Of a stretch of DNA of 64,000 bases, positions 7,847 through 18,000 are shown piece by piece. Position 1 is the first letter of the stretch; each line of letters begins with the position of its first letter. Origin of the DNA: Clostridia bacterium (GTDB taxonomy: Bacteria; Bacillota; Clostridia; Christensenellales; CAG-314); assembly GCA_900769665.1 (NCBI GenBank), contig CAAGHL010000060.1, forward strand, positions 1-64,000. Reading direction: 5' to 3'. Under the pieces are notes generated by a model. The model saw only the letters and a list, made by a program, of their open reading frames with translations, did not search any database and had not been told where the DNA came from. The translations under genes were made by a program, and so were the position numbers.

Positions 7847-9430
7847 ATGAAGAAAATCGTAGCAGTAGTGGCATTGTTGCTTGTGGCGGTGTTTAGCCTT
7901 GGTGCATTTGCCGCTTGCAACCAAAAGCCTGACGAAAACACCCTTACAATCGAGGCGGTCAACCTCGGTTTCGGGTTGGATTGGCTATATGCGTTGGGCA
8001 ACGCCTACACGGCAAAGCACCCCGAAATAAAGGTTAACATCCAACCCTTTGTCGGGCAAGTCGGCAACGACACAATCAATGGTCACAGCGAGGCGGCGGC
8101 AGGGTACACCGACATTTTCGTTTACCGCCCGACCAATTACCACTTCAACGCCTACCAAGGTGCGGTCAACACTTCCGCAGGCAAAATCGATTGCTTGTAC
8201 GCCGACCTTACCGACATCTACACCTCTGCCTACGAGGACGGCTCCACGATGGAAGGCAAGATGGATGCGCAAGTAGCCAACTACCTAAAAGTAAACGGCA
8301 AGTACTACGGCGTCAACTGGGTGGACGACTTCATGGGTATCGTGCGCAACAAGGACGCTTGGGCGAAACTCGGCTTGACGGATGACGATATCCCCGTCAC
8401 CACCAACGAAATGTTTGCTTTGGGCAACAAAATCAACGGCAAAAATCAAGGCATTGCGCCATTTATTTACAGCAAAACCGAGGAGTACTACACGTCCGTT
8501 TGGGAAGTTTGGATGGCACAATACGAAGGCGAAGAACGCATGGATTACTTCACGCGCGGACTAAACCCGATGGGCGAATTTGACGAAAACTTGTACAGCT
8601 TCCCGGGGCAAAAGGTGGCGTTGGAAGTCGTTTCTCGTCTGTTGGAAAAGAGCGGTAAAAAGTACAAGTACCAACACGAAAACAGCGACTCGTTGAGTTT
8701 CACCGACATGCAAAGTTACTTCCTCGAAGGTCAAGCGGCGCTGTGCGTAAACGGAAGTTGGCTGGAAATCGAAATGAACAAGAGTTCCTCCGCAGACAAA
8801 ACCAACTACAACATCGACTATATCCGTATGCCCGTTGTCAGCGACCTTATCAAGCTTGACGTTGTCAAAAACGGCGGCGTGGATACCGACGCAAAACTTG
8901 CCGAAGTAATCCGCTACGTGGATGCCGTGGACGGCGGCGATACAACGGCAACCAAGCCGACTTACGCAAGCGACGAGGCAATAGCGCGTGTGCGTGAAGC
9001 AAGACATTTCTCCTACGCTCGCGGCGGTAGCGACCACACAATGGTTGTCGCCGGTTGGTCGGAAAAGATTGCCCTTGCAAAGGACTTTATCAAGTTTATG
9101 TATTCCGACGAAGGAATGAAGGCGTACTACAATGCGCAAGGCGGCATGACTTTGCCTGCAAAACTTGCAAGCGGCAACTACGACGAGTTGCAACTAAGCA
9201 CCTTTACGCAGTCTGTCGTCAATGCAATGAACAACGCCTATTACTCGCAACTTTGCTTCTTCAAGGCGGCAAAGGTGTACTGTTTAGGCGGCGTAAGTGT
9301 CACATACACCAACGGTAGCGGCAATTTTGTCAACGAGCTTCTTGCAGGCAAAACGCCCGACGACATCATCAACACAAACAAAACCTACCTAAAACAAAAT
9401 TGGACTTCCATTGCCAACAAGTGCAAATAA
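7847..9430 (+). CDS. Sugar-binding lipoprotein of ABC importer
   Basis: A 527-residue extracellular solute-binding protein (family 1 type). The signal peptide MKKIVAVVALLLVAVFSLGAFAAC ends in a lipobox with C24. Typical features include a YTDIFVYRP strand, KYYGVNWVDDFMGIVRNKDAWAKLGL (the hinge region common to these proteins), QAALCVNGSWLEIEMN, and the C-terminal AKDFIKFMYSDEGMKAYY. RBS TTAGGAGGA lies 6 nt upstream. It should deliver an oligosaccharide to the two permeases. Ligand specificity is not readable from sequence, but operon context points to HexNAc-containing host glycans. Confidence 0.9.
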   Translation: MKKIVAVVALLLVAVFSLGAFAACNQKPDENTLTIEAVNLGFGLDWLYALGNAYTAKHPEIKVNIQPFVGQVGNDTINGHSEAAAGYTDIFVYRPTNYHFNAYQGAVNTSAGKIDCLYADLTDIYTSAYEDGSTMEGKMDAQVANYLKVNGKYYGVNWVDDFMGIVRNKDAWAKLGLTDDDIPVTTNEMFALGNKINGKNQGIAPFIYSKTEEYYTSVWEVWMAQYEGEERMDYFTRGLNPMGEFDENLYSFPGQKVALEVVSRLLEKSGKKYKYQHENSDSLSFTDMQSYFLEGQAALCVNGSWLEIEMNKSSSADKTNYNIDYIRMPVVSDLIKLDVVKNGGVDTDAKLAEVIRYVDAVDGGDTTATKPTYASDEAIARVREARHFSYARGGSDHTMVVAGWSEKIALAKDFIKFMYSDEGMKAYYNAQGGMTLPAKLASGNYDELQLSTFTQSVVNAMNNAYYSQLCFFKAAKVYCLGGVSVTYTNGSGNFVNELLAGKTPDDIINTNKTYLKQNWTSIANKCK

Positions 9431-9437
9431 TCGTCTT

Positions 9438-9508
9438 ACGATTGTTGGCAAAAACAATGCCGACTTTCGGCAAAACAACGGCTGTTTATAGCTAACGCCG
9501 ACAATCGT
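9438..9508 (+). other. Inverted repeat before the GH123-like gene
   Basis: ACGATTGT (9438-9445) pairs with ACAATCGT (9501-9508), with a flanking inner TTGGC/GCCGA match. The structure lies between the binding-protein stop and the next ATG. No T run follows it. Confidence 0.4.
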
Positions 9509-9538
9509 GGCTAGCCGACAAACGGCAAACTTACTACA

Positions 9539-11974
9539 ATGAAAACACATTCGACATCATACAAAATACTTGCGCTTGTTGCGCTGTCGACGCTATGCTT
9601 TTGTTTGCTGTGCGCTTGCGCGCCTACCGACGACCGCCCCAACTACGAAGTGTGGAGTACCTACAACACCACAAAGGTAATTGCGCAAACCTACAAAAAC
9701 GACACCTACCAAAAGCTTGCGCCTAGTCTGTCCGTGCAAATGATGCGCGGCGAGTACGAAGGCGCGCAACTGATTGTCACGTTCAACAAGGGAAGTGGCA
9801 AGGTTACGCTGACCAAAGGCGAATTATCCGACGAAAATGGCAACAAAATCCCCGACGAGGCGGTGGCTGTGTACCGACAAATGTACACGCAAATCGACCG
9901 CAACTACAACGGCGGAACCACCTTTGTGGCAGGGGACAAAATCCCCGATATGCTTTTGCCCGAGGCAACGGCGGTGGCGTACGGCAAGGACGGCTACACG
10001 GCGGACACCAACCAAGCCTTTACGGTGGAAATTTGCTCGGACAATCTTGCCGCAGGCGTGTACACGGGCAACTTTGTGCTGACGGTGGACGGCGAACAAA
10101 CGCTTGTACCCGTTTCCGTTACGGTGTGGGACATCGAACTTGACGGCAAAAGCGAATTTATGTCGAGTTTCCTCATCTACCGCGAATATATGGCTTACGG
10201 CGAGTACCGCAACGACAAGCAAATTACCGACAATTACGTGGAGTTTTTGACGAGATACAACGTGGATAGTTACGTCGTGCGTGACAACCACGAAGCCGAG
10301 CGTTTTAGCGAAAGCCTACAAAATTACGTCGACAACAAACGGGTAACGAGCATTGTCATCCCTGTGGACTTTCCGCTAAACTACACGGTAAGCATCACCA
10401 ACACGCAGTTTAACGAGGCAATTGCCTACATCACCGAGCTTGCGCTTGCCAGCACGGAGGAGTGGTGCCTTGTCGAACACGCCTACTTCTACCCGTCTAC
10501 CTACGACGAGGCGGACATCGTGCCCGAGCGCGTTGCCAAAGCGGAGGAGTTTTTCGCCGAGGACGGACTGTACTTCCAAACCCTCGATGCGGCGGTGGAA
10601 GCGTTGCAAAACAACCAAACATACATGCAAAAGTCGGCGGAGTTGCGAGCACGTATCGAAAAGGCAATACGCAACATCCCTGCCGTGTTTACAAATGTCA
10701 ACTACATTGCCGATTGGGTGGCAAACCTTACCGACGCAACCTTTTGCCCCTACGTAAGCGTGTTTGACAATTACGCTACGTTACAACGCTATCAAGACCA
10801 ATCGGCAGGCGTCAACGGCAATTTGTGGACATACACTTGCAACGCAACCAACTACCCCTATCCAACGTTGGATATCGACGACGTGTCGCTTGGCATACGT
10901 GTAAACGGGTGGCTAAACAAAGCTTACGGAATCAACGGATATTTGTATTGGGCGGTAAACAAGTATTACTCCAACTTTGAAGATCGTCCCAATGCGCATG
11001 TCAATCCATACGATGACGCCTATCGAGGCGGACATAGTAACGGCGACGGTTGGTTGTTGTATCCCGGCGCATACTACGACAGCGATTACCCGTTTGCCAC
11101 ACTTCGTTTGGCGGCGTATCGTGACGGAGTGGACGACTACAACATGCTTACCGTGTACGAGCGCAAACTTAACGCTCTTGCAGACAAATACGGCGTGGAA
11201 ATTGACTTTGCCGACTACGTAACCGACCTTTACGACAGCTTGTTTAGCGGCACAGTGGTGTACGAAAACGTCGACCAAACGCTGTACGAGGCTCGCGCAG
11301 AGCTTGCCAAGCGTATTTTGGATTTGGACAACGCCGACAACCTACTTGTAACACGGGTGTGTGCGGATGACGAAACGACGATAAATGCGTACTCCACCCA
11401 AGCCGATGTCAAGATTGACGGCAAAAGGGTGCAAGGCACGGCTTGCGGCGAAGGCTATGTGTACAGCGTTACCAACGGAGCGGATCGCCACACGTTTGAG
11501 ATAGATACGGGTATACGCAAGGTTGATTACAGCGTTGCCGCACACGTGACGTTGGCTTGCGCTTCGGCGAAACTGTCCGAAGGTAGCACGTTTGACAAAG
11601 CAACAAACTTATTTACGATAAAAGCCATCGACGGCGAACTGAAAGACTTGTATCGACCCTACATTCGATTGGCGGTCAACAACGTAAAGCACGGCGCAAA
11701 ACTGTACTTCGAGTACGCAAATTTGTCCGACGAGGAAGTGGAAATCCGCATCCGACTGAAAAATACCGACGGCACAAACGTGGAAGTTTCCACCAACTAC
11801 TGCAAGGGCAATTCGTCAAGAAAGGTGGCGATTACCCTTGCCGACAACATCGATTGGAGCAACGTTGCCTACGTCGAAATAAGCTTCGACAACGTGGTGT
11901 TGCGTGACGGCGCATACGTGCTTGCACTCGACCGACATATTACCCTGTCCGACCTGTGGTTGGACGTGATGTAG
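9539..11974 (+). CDS. DUF4091/GH123-like lipoprotein
   Basis: An 811-residue secreted lipoprotein (signal MKTHSTSYKILALVALSTLCFCLLCACAP, lipobox cysteine near residue 27). The middle is the DUF4091 type of TIM-barrel hydrolase related to GH123 N-acetylgalactosaminidases. Visible are an N-terminal beta-sandwich (MRGEYEGAQLIVTF), then LGIRVNGWLNKAYGINGYLYWAVNKYYSNFEDRPNAHVNPYDD (split here by domain), GDGWLLYPG and SLRLE-like ATLRLAAYRDGVDDYNML. The C-terminal 250 residues form a second beta-rich domain. No clear Shine-Dalgarno precedes the ATG, so the start is less certain. It likely trims glycans at the cell surface before import; the activity is inferred from the family only. Confidence 0.75.
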   Translation: MKTHSTSYKILALVALSTLCFCLLCACAPTDDRPNYEVWSTYNTTKVIAQTYKNDTYQKLAPSLSVQMMRGEYEGAQLIVTFNKGSGKVTLTKGELSDENGNKIPDEAVAVYRQMYTQIDRNYNGGTTFVAGDKIPDMLLPEATAVAYGKDGYTADTNQAFTVEICSDNLAAGVYTGNFVLTVDGEQTLVPVSVTVWDIELDGKSEFMSSFLIYREYMAYGEYRNDKQITDNYVEFLTRYNVDSYVVRDNHEAERFSESLQNYVDNKRVTSIVIPVDFPLNYTVSITNTQFNEAIAYITELALASTEEWCLVEHAYFYPSTYDEADIVPERVAKAEEFFAEDGLYFQTLDAAVEALQNNQTYMQKSAELRARIEKAIRNIPAVFTNVNYIADWVANLTDATFCPYVSVFDNYATLQRYQDQSAGVNGNLWTYTCNATNYPYPTLDIDDVSLGIRVNGWLNKAYGINGYLYWAVNKYYSNFEDRPNAHVNPYDDAYRGGHSNGDGWLLYPGAYYDSDYPFATLRLAAYRDGVDDYNMLTVYERKLNALADKYGVEIDFADYVTDLYDSLFSGTVVYENVDQTLYEARAELAKRILDLDNADNLLVTRVCADDETTINAYSTQADVKIDGKRVQGTACGEGYVYSVTNGADRHTFEIDTGIRKVDYSVAAHVTLACASAKLSEGSTFDKATNLFTIKAIDGELKDLYRPYIRLAVNNVKHGAKLYFEYANLSDEEVEIRIRLKNTDGTNVEVSTNYCKGNSSRKVAITLADNIDWSNVAYVEISFDNVVLRDGAYVLALDRHITLSDLWLDVM

Positions 11975-11984
11975 GAGGTGCGCC

Positions 11985-14900
11985 ATGAACAAAACAATAA
12001 ATTTTTTGTGCGTTTTGCTTGCCGTTGTACTGCTTGCCGCTTGTTTCGCGTGCGTGGCATGCAACAAAACAGACGACACTCCGAAGCCTCAACCGCAACC
12101 GACCGACCCCACGCTTGTTACGAGTTTTGAAAACGTTGACGATTTGTACGCCCTGACGGCAATAGAAATCGCACCCGACGACGAGTACCGACTGAGTATT
12201 TCTACCGACAAAAGCTACGTCAGCGACGGCAACGCAAGCTTGCGGTACACGTTCGCTTCCGGCGGCTCCCACTTGTTTTGCCAATACATTGCCGACAGCC
12301 ACCTGCCGCAACTCGACGTAACCAAACTAAAAGCCGTTTCGGTGGACTTTTTCAACACAAGCGACAGTGCGCAAAACGTGACTTTGTCCGTGACGACAAG
12401 TAGCGGCGCGGCGTTGTTCAGCAAGCAACAGTCTATCTTGCCAAAGGCAAAAACGACCGTCGTTTACGACGAACTTGCCACATTTTCGTACAAGAAAAAA
12501 GCAAACGTAGCAGGATTTTCCGTACGTTTCGACGTGGAAAGCCCCGTTACCATATATGTGGACAACATGCGCGTGACCCTTGGCGCAACAGACGTCGCAC
12601 CCGACGATTTCAACGACTTTGTGGAGGGCATAAGCAACGTTCCCGAGCAAGCCGTGACGGGCGAAACGTTGGATCAAAACATTGCCTTTGTGGATGCGGT
12701 AGGCTACGCAAAACAGCTGTACAACGCTCTTGCCGACAAGTCCACGGCAAAATCGGAAAACGTGACCAAACTTGCAAATTACGAGGCTTTGGCAAACGGT
12801 TACGCCGCAGTGTACACTCCTCGCAACGACACCGATATTGTGGACAAGTGGGAGTACGGCGTGGGACTGACCGTCGGTACGGATGTCGACGTCGGCTACG
12901 GCGCAGTGTGGACAATTGCCGTCAACGCCAAACGCGACGGACAGCAAAGTTTCCGCTTTACAAACATCGACGTGGACGGCTTCGGCGAAGTGACGTACTA
13001 CGTGTACAACCCCAACGACTTCGAGCTTGGGTACAATTTGCACGGCGGTTGGCAAAGTTTCAATGCGCAAAACGGCAAATTGGCGGCAAAAAGTTGGAGC
13101 AAAATCTCGCTCAATGCAAAACTGATAGAAAACGACACCGTCGGCGCGTTGTTTATGATTGTGTACCGCATGGACAACGGCGTGCGTTTGCCCTTTGAAG
13201 GCGTGTTTGGTTTTACCGCACTGTACGGCGTGCCTGCAAGTATCGTGGCGGCGGATGTGGTGGCGCAAATAGAAGTGCTACCGCAAACGGACGACATTAC
13301 CCTTGCCGACAAACCGACCGTGGAGCAAATACGCAACAAATACGACGATTTGTCCAAGTCGGCGCGTAGTGCGGTAACCAATTACGACAAACTTGCCAAG
13401 GCGGAGCAAAAGATTGCTTCCGTCGAGGCGAAGGCGTTTGACAACGCCGTAAACGCTCTTCCCGACGTGACTGCCGACAACGCATTGGCTGTGTACAACG
13501 CCGTGCAAAGCTTGTATGCGCAGTACGAAAACTTGTCCGACATTGCCGTCGGTTTGGTGACGAGTATTGCCAAGTTGCGTGCCGTGGAAGCGGAAGTCCG
13601 CACACATATGCCGCGTATTGTCAAAGATATGGTGGACATTTTGCCCTCGGCAAGCCAAATTTCATTGCCGCTGATGTACGACGACGTGGTGTTGGCATGC
13701 AGTTTGTTTGACGATTTGACCGCCGCCCAACAAGCCGACGTGGACAAAGATAAACTTGCCGCCCTTGCGGAGTCGGCAAGCCGCTACAAGGAACTCAAAC
13801 CGTCGTTTGACAGCGACAAAATACCTACGGCGTTCCGCGGATACCAAAATTACTACCTACTTGTGTACAACCCGACCTCTTCCGCCGTGGAGTTCTTCTA
13901 CCAAAGCGGCAAGGATTGGCACGGTTGTGTGCCTACGCAATTGGCGGCAAACGCATGGACTTGCATCGAGTTGGACCGCGCCGCCGCCGAGTACGGAAAC
14001 ATCTACACTTACCTTGGCGGCAAGGCTAGCAATCTGTCCGCCGACGGTTGGCAGTGCCGTGTGTTCGGTTTTGCCGACAGCCAAGCCGACCAAGAAGCGC
14101 TTGCCGAGTTTTACGACAAGTTGGACGGCATACCCGACGTTGACAACCTGACAATTTCCGACAGCGACCCCGTTGCCGCCGTGCGACAAGCCTACGACGC
14201 ATTGTCCGACTACATCAAGAGCATAGTCGACCCAAAACGCCTTGCAAAGCTTACGCAGGCGGAAGAAAAGTTGGCGCAATTGTCGGGCGAGGAAGATTTG
14301 AGGCGGTTTCAAGATGCGGTTGCCACGCTGGGCGATACTTCCGACGGCGCGGACGTGTACAACGCATTGTGGTTGTATGTCAACTTATCTGACGGCGTAA
14401 AAGCAAACGTTGCCGCCGACGTTAAAAACAAACTAGACGAACAAATAGTGTTGCGCGGTACGGCTTTGATTACCGAGCTGGACAGGCAAATAGAAGCATT
14501 GTACGCCGTGTGCGACTTTCCCAAAGACAACGCAACGGTTTTGGCGATGTATGAGTTGTTCAAGTATATCCCGTCGGACATCCGCAAAACGTCCGCCAAC
14601 AAAACCAAACTCGGCGAGATGTACAACACGGCAATGTCGGTCAAAACGGTGTTACAACCCGACGGTACAAGCCAAATCGACCCGACCTACGGCACGGTAC
14701 ACAAATTGTACGTCGGAGCCGAGCAATCGGGCAGTGCCAACCTTATGTTCAAGTTGCCAAAGGGCGTTGCCGCAAACAAAAAGATTGTGTTTTACGTCTA
14801 TTGTCCGCAAGGCGCAAGCAAGGCTCGGCTGTATTTCGCCGTGGACGACGGCAGTTGGACGGTGAAGGAAAATCAGTCCGTTACTATCGCTCAAGAGGGG

Positions 14901-15029
14901 TGGATTCGTATCGAGTTTGACGCTAGTACCGTACAAAACGATTACGACACTTACTGGTATATTTACACTTCCGACAGCACTCTCGACGAACAGACAGGTT
15001 GGCTGATAAGTGACATATACGCATATTAA
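11985..15029 (+). CDS. Giant surface lipoprotein with beta-sandwich and FIVAR-like modules
   Basis: A 1014-residue lipoprotein (signal ends in ACVAC, C26) with no catalytic motif I recognise. It starts with a carbohydrate-binding-like beta-sandwich (about 35-200), then a second (about 265-425). Helical segments resemble FIVAR/sugar-binding-adjacent bundles (PTVEQIRNKYDDLSKSARSA). A beta module ends in NLSADGWQCRVFGFADS, followed by another helical segment and a C-terminal beta module. The module IPTAFRGYQNYYLLVYNPTS is closely mirrored in the next protein, so the two are related. RBS GGAGGTG overlaps the upstream gene's stop region (10 nt gap). Probably a glycan-binding partner of the importer (inference). 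Confidence 0.7.
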   Translation: MNKTINFLCVLLAVVLLAACFACVACNKTDDTPKPQPQPTDPTLVTSFENVDDLYALTAIEIAPDDEYRLSISTDKSYVSDGNASLRYTFASGGSHLFCQYIADSHLPQLDVTKLKAVSVDFFNTSDSAQNVTLSVTTSSGAALFSKQQSILPKAKTTVVYDELATFSYKKKANVAGFSVRFDVESPVTIYVDNMRVTLGATDVAPDDFNDFVEGISNVPEQAVTGETLDQNIAFVDAVGYAKQLYNALADKSTAKSENVTKLANYEALANGYAAVYTPRNDTDIVDKWEYGVGLTVGTDVDVGYGAVWTIAVNAKRDGQQSFRFTNIDVDGFGEVTYYVYNPNDFELGYNLHGGWQSFNAQNGKLAAKSWSKISLNAKLIENDTVGALFMIVYRMDNGVRLPFEGVFGFTALYGVPASIVAADVVAQIEVLPQTDDITLADKPTVEQIRNKYDDLSKSARSAVTNYDKLAKAEQKIASVEAKAFDNAVNALPDVTADNALAVYNAVQSLYAQYENLSDIAVGLVTSIAKLRAVEAEVRTHMPRIVKDMVDILPSASQISLPLMYDDVVLACSLFDDLTAAQQADVDKDKLAALAESASRYKELKPSFDSDKIPTAFRGYQNYYLLVYNPTSSAVEFFYQSGKDWHGCVPTQLAANAWTCIELDRAAAEYGNIYTYLGGKASNLSADGWQCRVFGFADSQADQEALAEFYDKLDGIPDVDNLTISDSDPVAAVRQAYDALSDYIKSIVDPKRLAKLTQAEEKLAQLSGEEDLRRFQDAVATLGDTSDGADVYNALWLYVNLSDGVKANVAADVKNKLDEQIVLRGTALITELDRQIEALYAVCDFPKDNATVLAMYELFKYIPSDIRKTSANKTKLGEMYNTAMSVKTVLQPDGTSQIDPTYGTVHKLYVGAEQSGSANLMFKLPKGVAANKKIVFYVYCPQGASKARLYFAVDDGSWTVKENQSVTIAQEGWIRIEFDASTVQNDYDTYWYIYTSDSTLDEQTGWLISDIYAY

Positions 15030-15094
15030 AACGGCTTTAATGTAGCGTTGTACTACACAAATTACAACAATAAACAAAAATAAGGAGAAACGCT

Positions 15095-18000
15095 ATGAAC
15101 AACAAAAAGCTTTCGTTGTTGCTGTGCTTGGTTGTTGTGATCGTATGTTTGTTGGGCGCCGCCGCGTGTGAAGTAAACGCGCACGAACACGCCTATGTCG
15201 AGCATAAAGCAGTCGCCGCAACCTGTACGGAAGACGGCAACCAATTGTATTACACCTGTGAAGGTTGCGACAAAATTTTCGACGCGGACAAAAAGGAAAT
15301 TTCCGCAGTGCCGACGATTAAAGCAACGGGACATACCTACACGGAACACGCCGCGGTGCTTGCGACATGCACAACCGACGGCAACGAGCTGTACTACACA
15401 TGCGACGTTTGCAACAAGATTTTCGACAAAAACAAGGCGGAAATAGAAGCCGTCCCAACCGTGGCAAAGGGCGAACACGGCTACCGTGAAATCCCTGCCA
15501 AGGACGCAACTTGTACGGAAGACGGCAACGAGCTGTACTACGTGTGCGACGGTTGCAACGGTTACTTTGACAAAAACAAAAATTCCATTACCGAAGCACC
15601 CGTGATACCTGCCAAAAACCACGCATATCACAAAGTGGAAGAGAAGTCCGCTACGTGTGAAGCCGAAGGAAATCAAGAGTATTACACATGCGACAACGGA
15701 TGCGGACAATTGTTTGACAAAGATAAAAAGGAAATAACCGCAATTCCGTCTATCCCTGCAAACGGGCATAAGTATGTCAAGCATGACGCTGTTGCCGCCA
15801 CTTGCGAAATTGACGGTAACGAGGCGTACTTCTCTTGCGAAAACTGCACAAAGTTGTTTGATGTCGACAAAAATGAAATTGACAAAATCGTCATAATACC
15901 CGCAACGGGACACGCATTCGGATGGAAAAAAGACGAAGCTAACCATACGGCGGAACTGAAATGTATACACGACGGTTGTACTAAGAGTAAAGGTACGATC
16001 AAAACGAGTCTTGGCGAGGAAGACCGCTTAATTGTCGATTACGACAGTGACGGTAATTTGACCTACGACCTTAACAAATTCGGAAAGGGTTTGTTTGCCG
16101 TAAATGTCAGTTTTGACAACAAAACCATTGTTTTTGAAAATGCGCAAGCCGATACAATGACCGTTGGCATACAGCAATTGTTTGCACACTCGGTCAAAAT
16201 GGGCAAAGTGTCGGTAACCATTTCCGTTAAAATGGATGAAGGACCTACGATTTACGTAGACGCGCCAATTACTCTTGCCAAACTGATAAACAACGTTGAT
16301 GACCTGATTGCGATTCGTCCTACCGTTGTCGACGGTAGAGCAACCGTTACGGGCGGTGTTGTGACGGAACAAGACGGACACAAAGTTGTCACTCGCTATT
16401 ACTACGTGCTTACCGCCGAACTAGACGGCGACGAAGACGAAATGGGCGTAAAACCCGTGTTTGGCGGCGCAAGCCTTGCCGACGTCGGCTACACGAGCGG
16501 TGACGCAAAGAGCGGTTTTGTAGGCGTGTTTGACGGAAACGGTCATACTATCAAAAACTTTACGCTTAATGTGCGCGGATTCTTCGGGCATGTGGGCGGC
16601 GGTACTATCGACAACGTCACGTTTGAAAACATCGTGTTAAACAATGCCGACAGCGCAGTTTTGGGTAAGTTGATGGACGCGACCGTGACAAACGTTACGA
16701 TCAAAAATGTGGAAACGGCAGTTAAACTGTCGGATACGTCGGGCATTGTGGCTTATCACGAAATATTCGGCAGTAAGATAAACAAGTTGAACATCGACTT
16801 GACCGACGGAAAAGCCGCAGGACATATTTTTGCAAGGCAACTTACCGACGGAACGGGCGAATGGAAAGCAAATGATTTCAGCGATATTGTCGTTAAAACC
16901 AATTACGATTTGAAGTTGTCACTTACTGCAACTCAGGCTTTGACGGACAATATTAGCGGCGTTTCGGTAAAATTCAATCCGTTTACCGTGGCTAAACCCG
17001 CCGCGGATCAAACTACCTTCTACTACACGGGACACCAACTGACGTACAACGTCACGGAAAACCCATTGTACACGGTGTCGGGCAACAAACAAACGGAAAT
17101 AGGTTCATACACAGTTACGGTAACGCTTAAACCCTACGACGGACTGACGTGGGAAGACGGTACAACCGCCGAAGTGACCTTTACGTTTGAAATTGTGGAA
17201 ATGACGGATTCTGCCGCTGCGGACCTTGCGCAAGCGTTTGCAAACAAAGTGACCGCCCTCAACGGACAATTGTTGTTGCCGCGCGACAAAACGGCGGTGG
17301 ACGAGCTTGTTGCCGACTACGAAGTGTTGCACGACAAGGTAAAAGCGTTGCTTGCCGACGTCAAGACGACATTGGACGGAATGAAAGCGCAAGCCGACAA
17401 GTATACGCAGTTGGAAGTGGTGTTTATCGATCGTATTCGTACCGCACTAAAAGATTACGAAAAATATTACATCGTATTTAACAACCACACCGACGCGGAA
17501 ATCAGCGTTTTCTTTGGCGGAAACACAACAAACGGCAAATGGGGACAAACCAATCAGACAAAAATAGCGGCTAACACTTTGGCGCAAATTGACTATCTCG
17601 CCGAGTATGCGGAAGCCGGAAATATCTACATTTATGTAAACGGTGCCGACATAAACAGCAGTAGCGGATATGTGTTCTTTGTATACGGCTACTTGGATGC
17701 GCAAGCAAATGCCGAAGCGCTAAAAGCATTTAGCGACGCTTTGAACGCATTTGAAACGGGCAATTTGACGGTTGCCGACGAAGCAAAAGTTGTTGCGGCT
17801 CGAACCGCATACGACGCCTTGTCTGCATTTGTCAAAAAACAAGTTACAGAGGAACAACTGACAAAATTAGTTAATGCGGAAAATGAAATCCTCGTTGCTA
17901 AGGATAAAGCCGCGGCAAAGACGGTTGCGGACATGATTGACGCACTGACAAACGACAGCTCGGCGGAAGACGTGGTTGCGGCAAGCAACGCCTACGACAG

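Noticed and set aside
15185..15913. Five-fold repeat as a CRISPR or simple DNA repeat
   Set aside because: The repetition is at protein level inside one reading frame, with divergent DNA sequence and no spacers.
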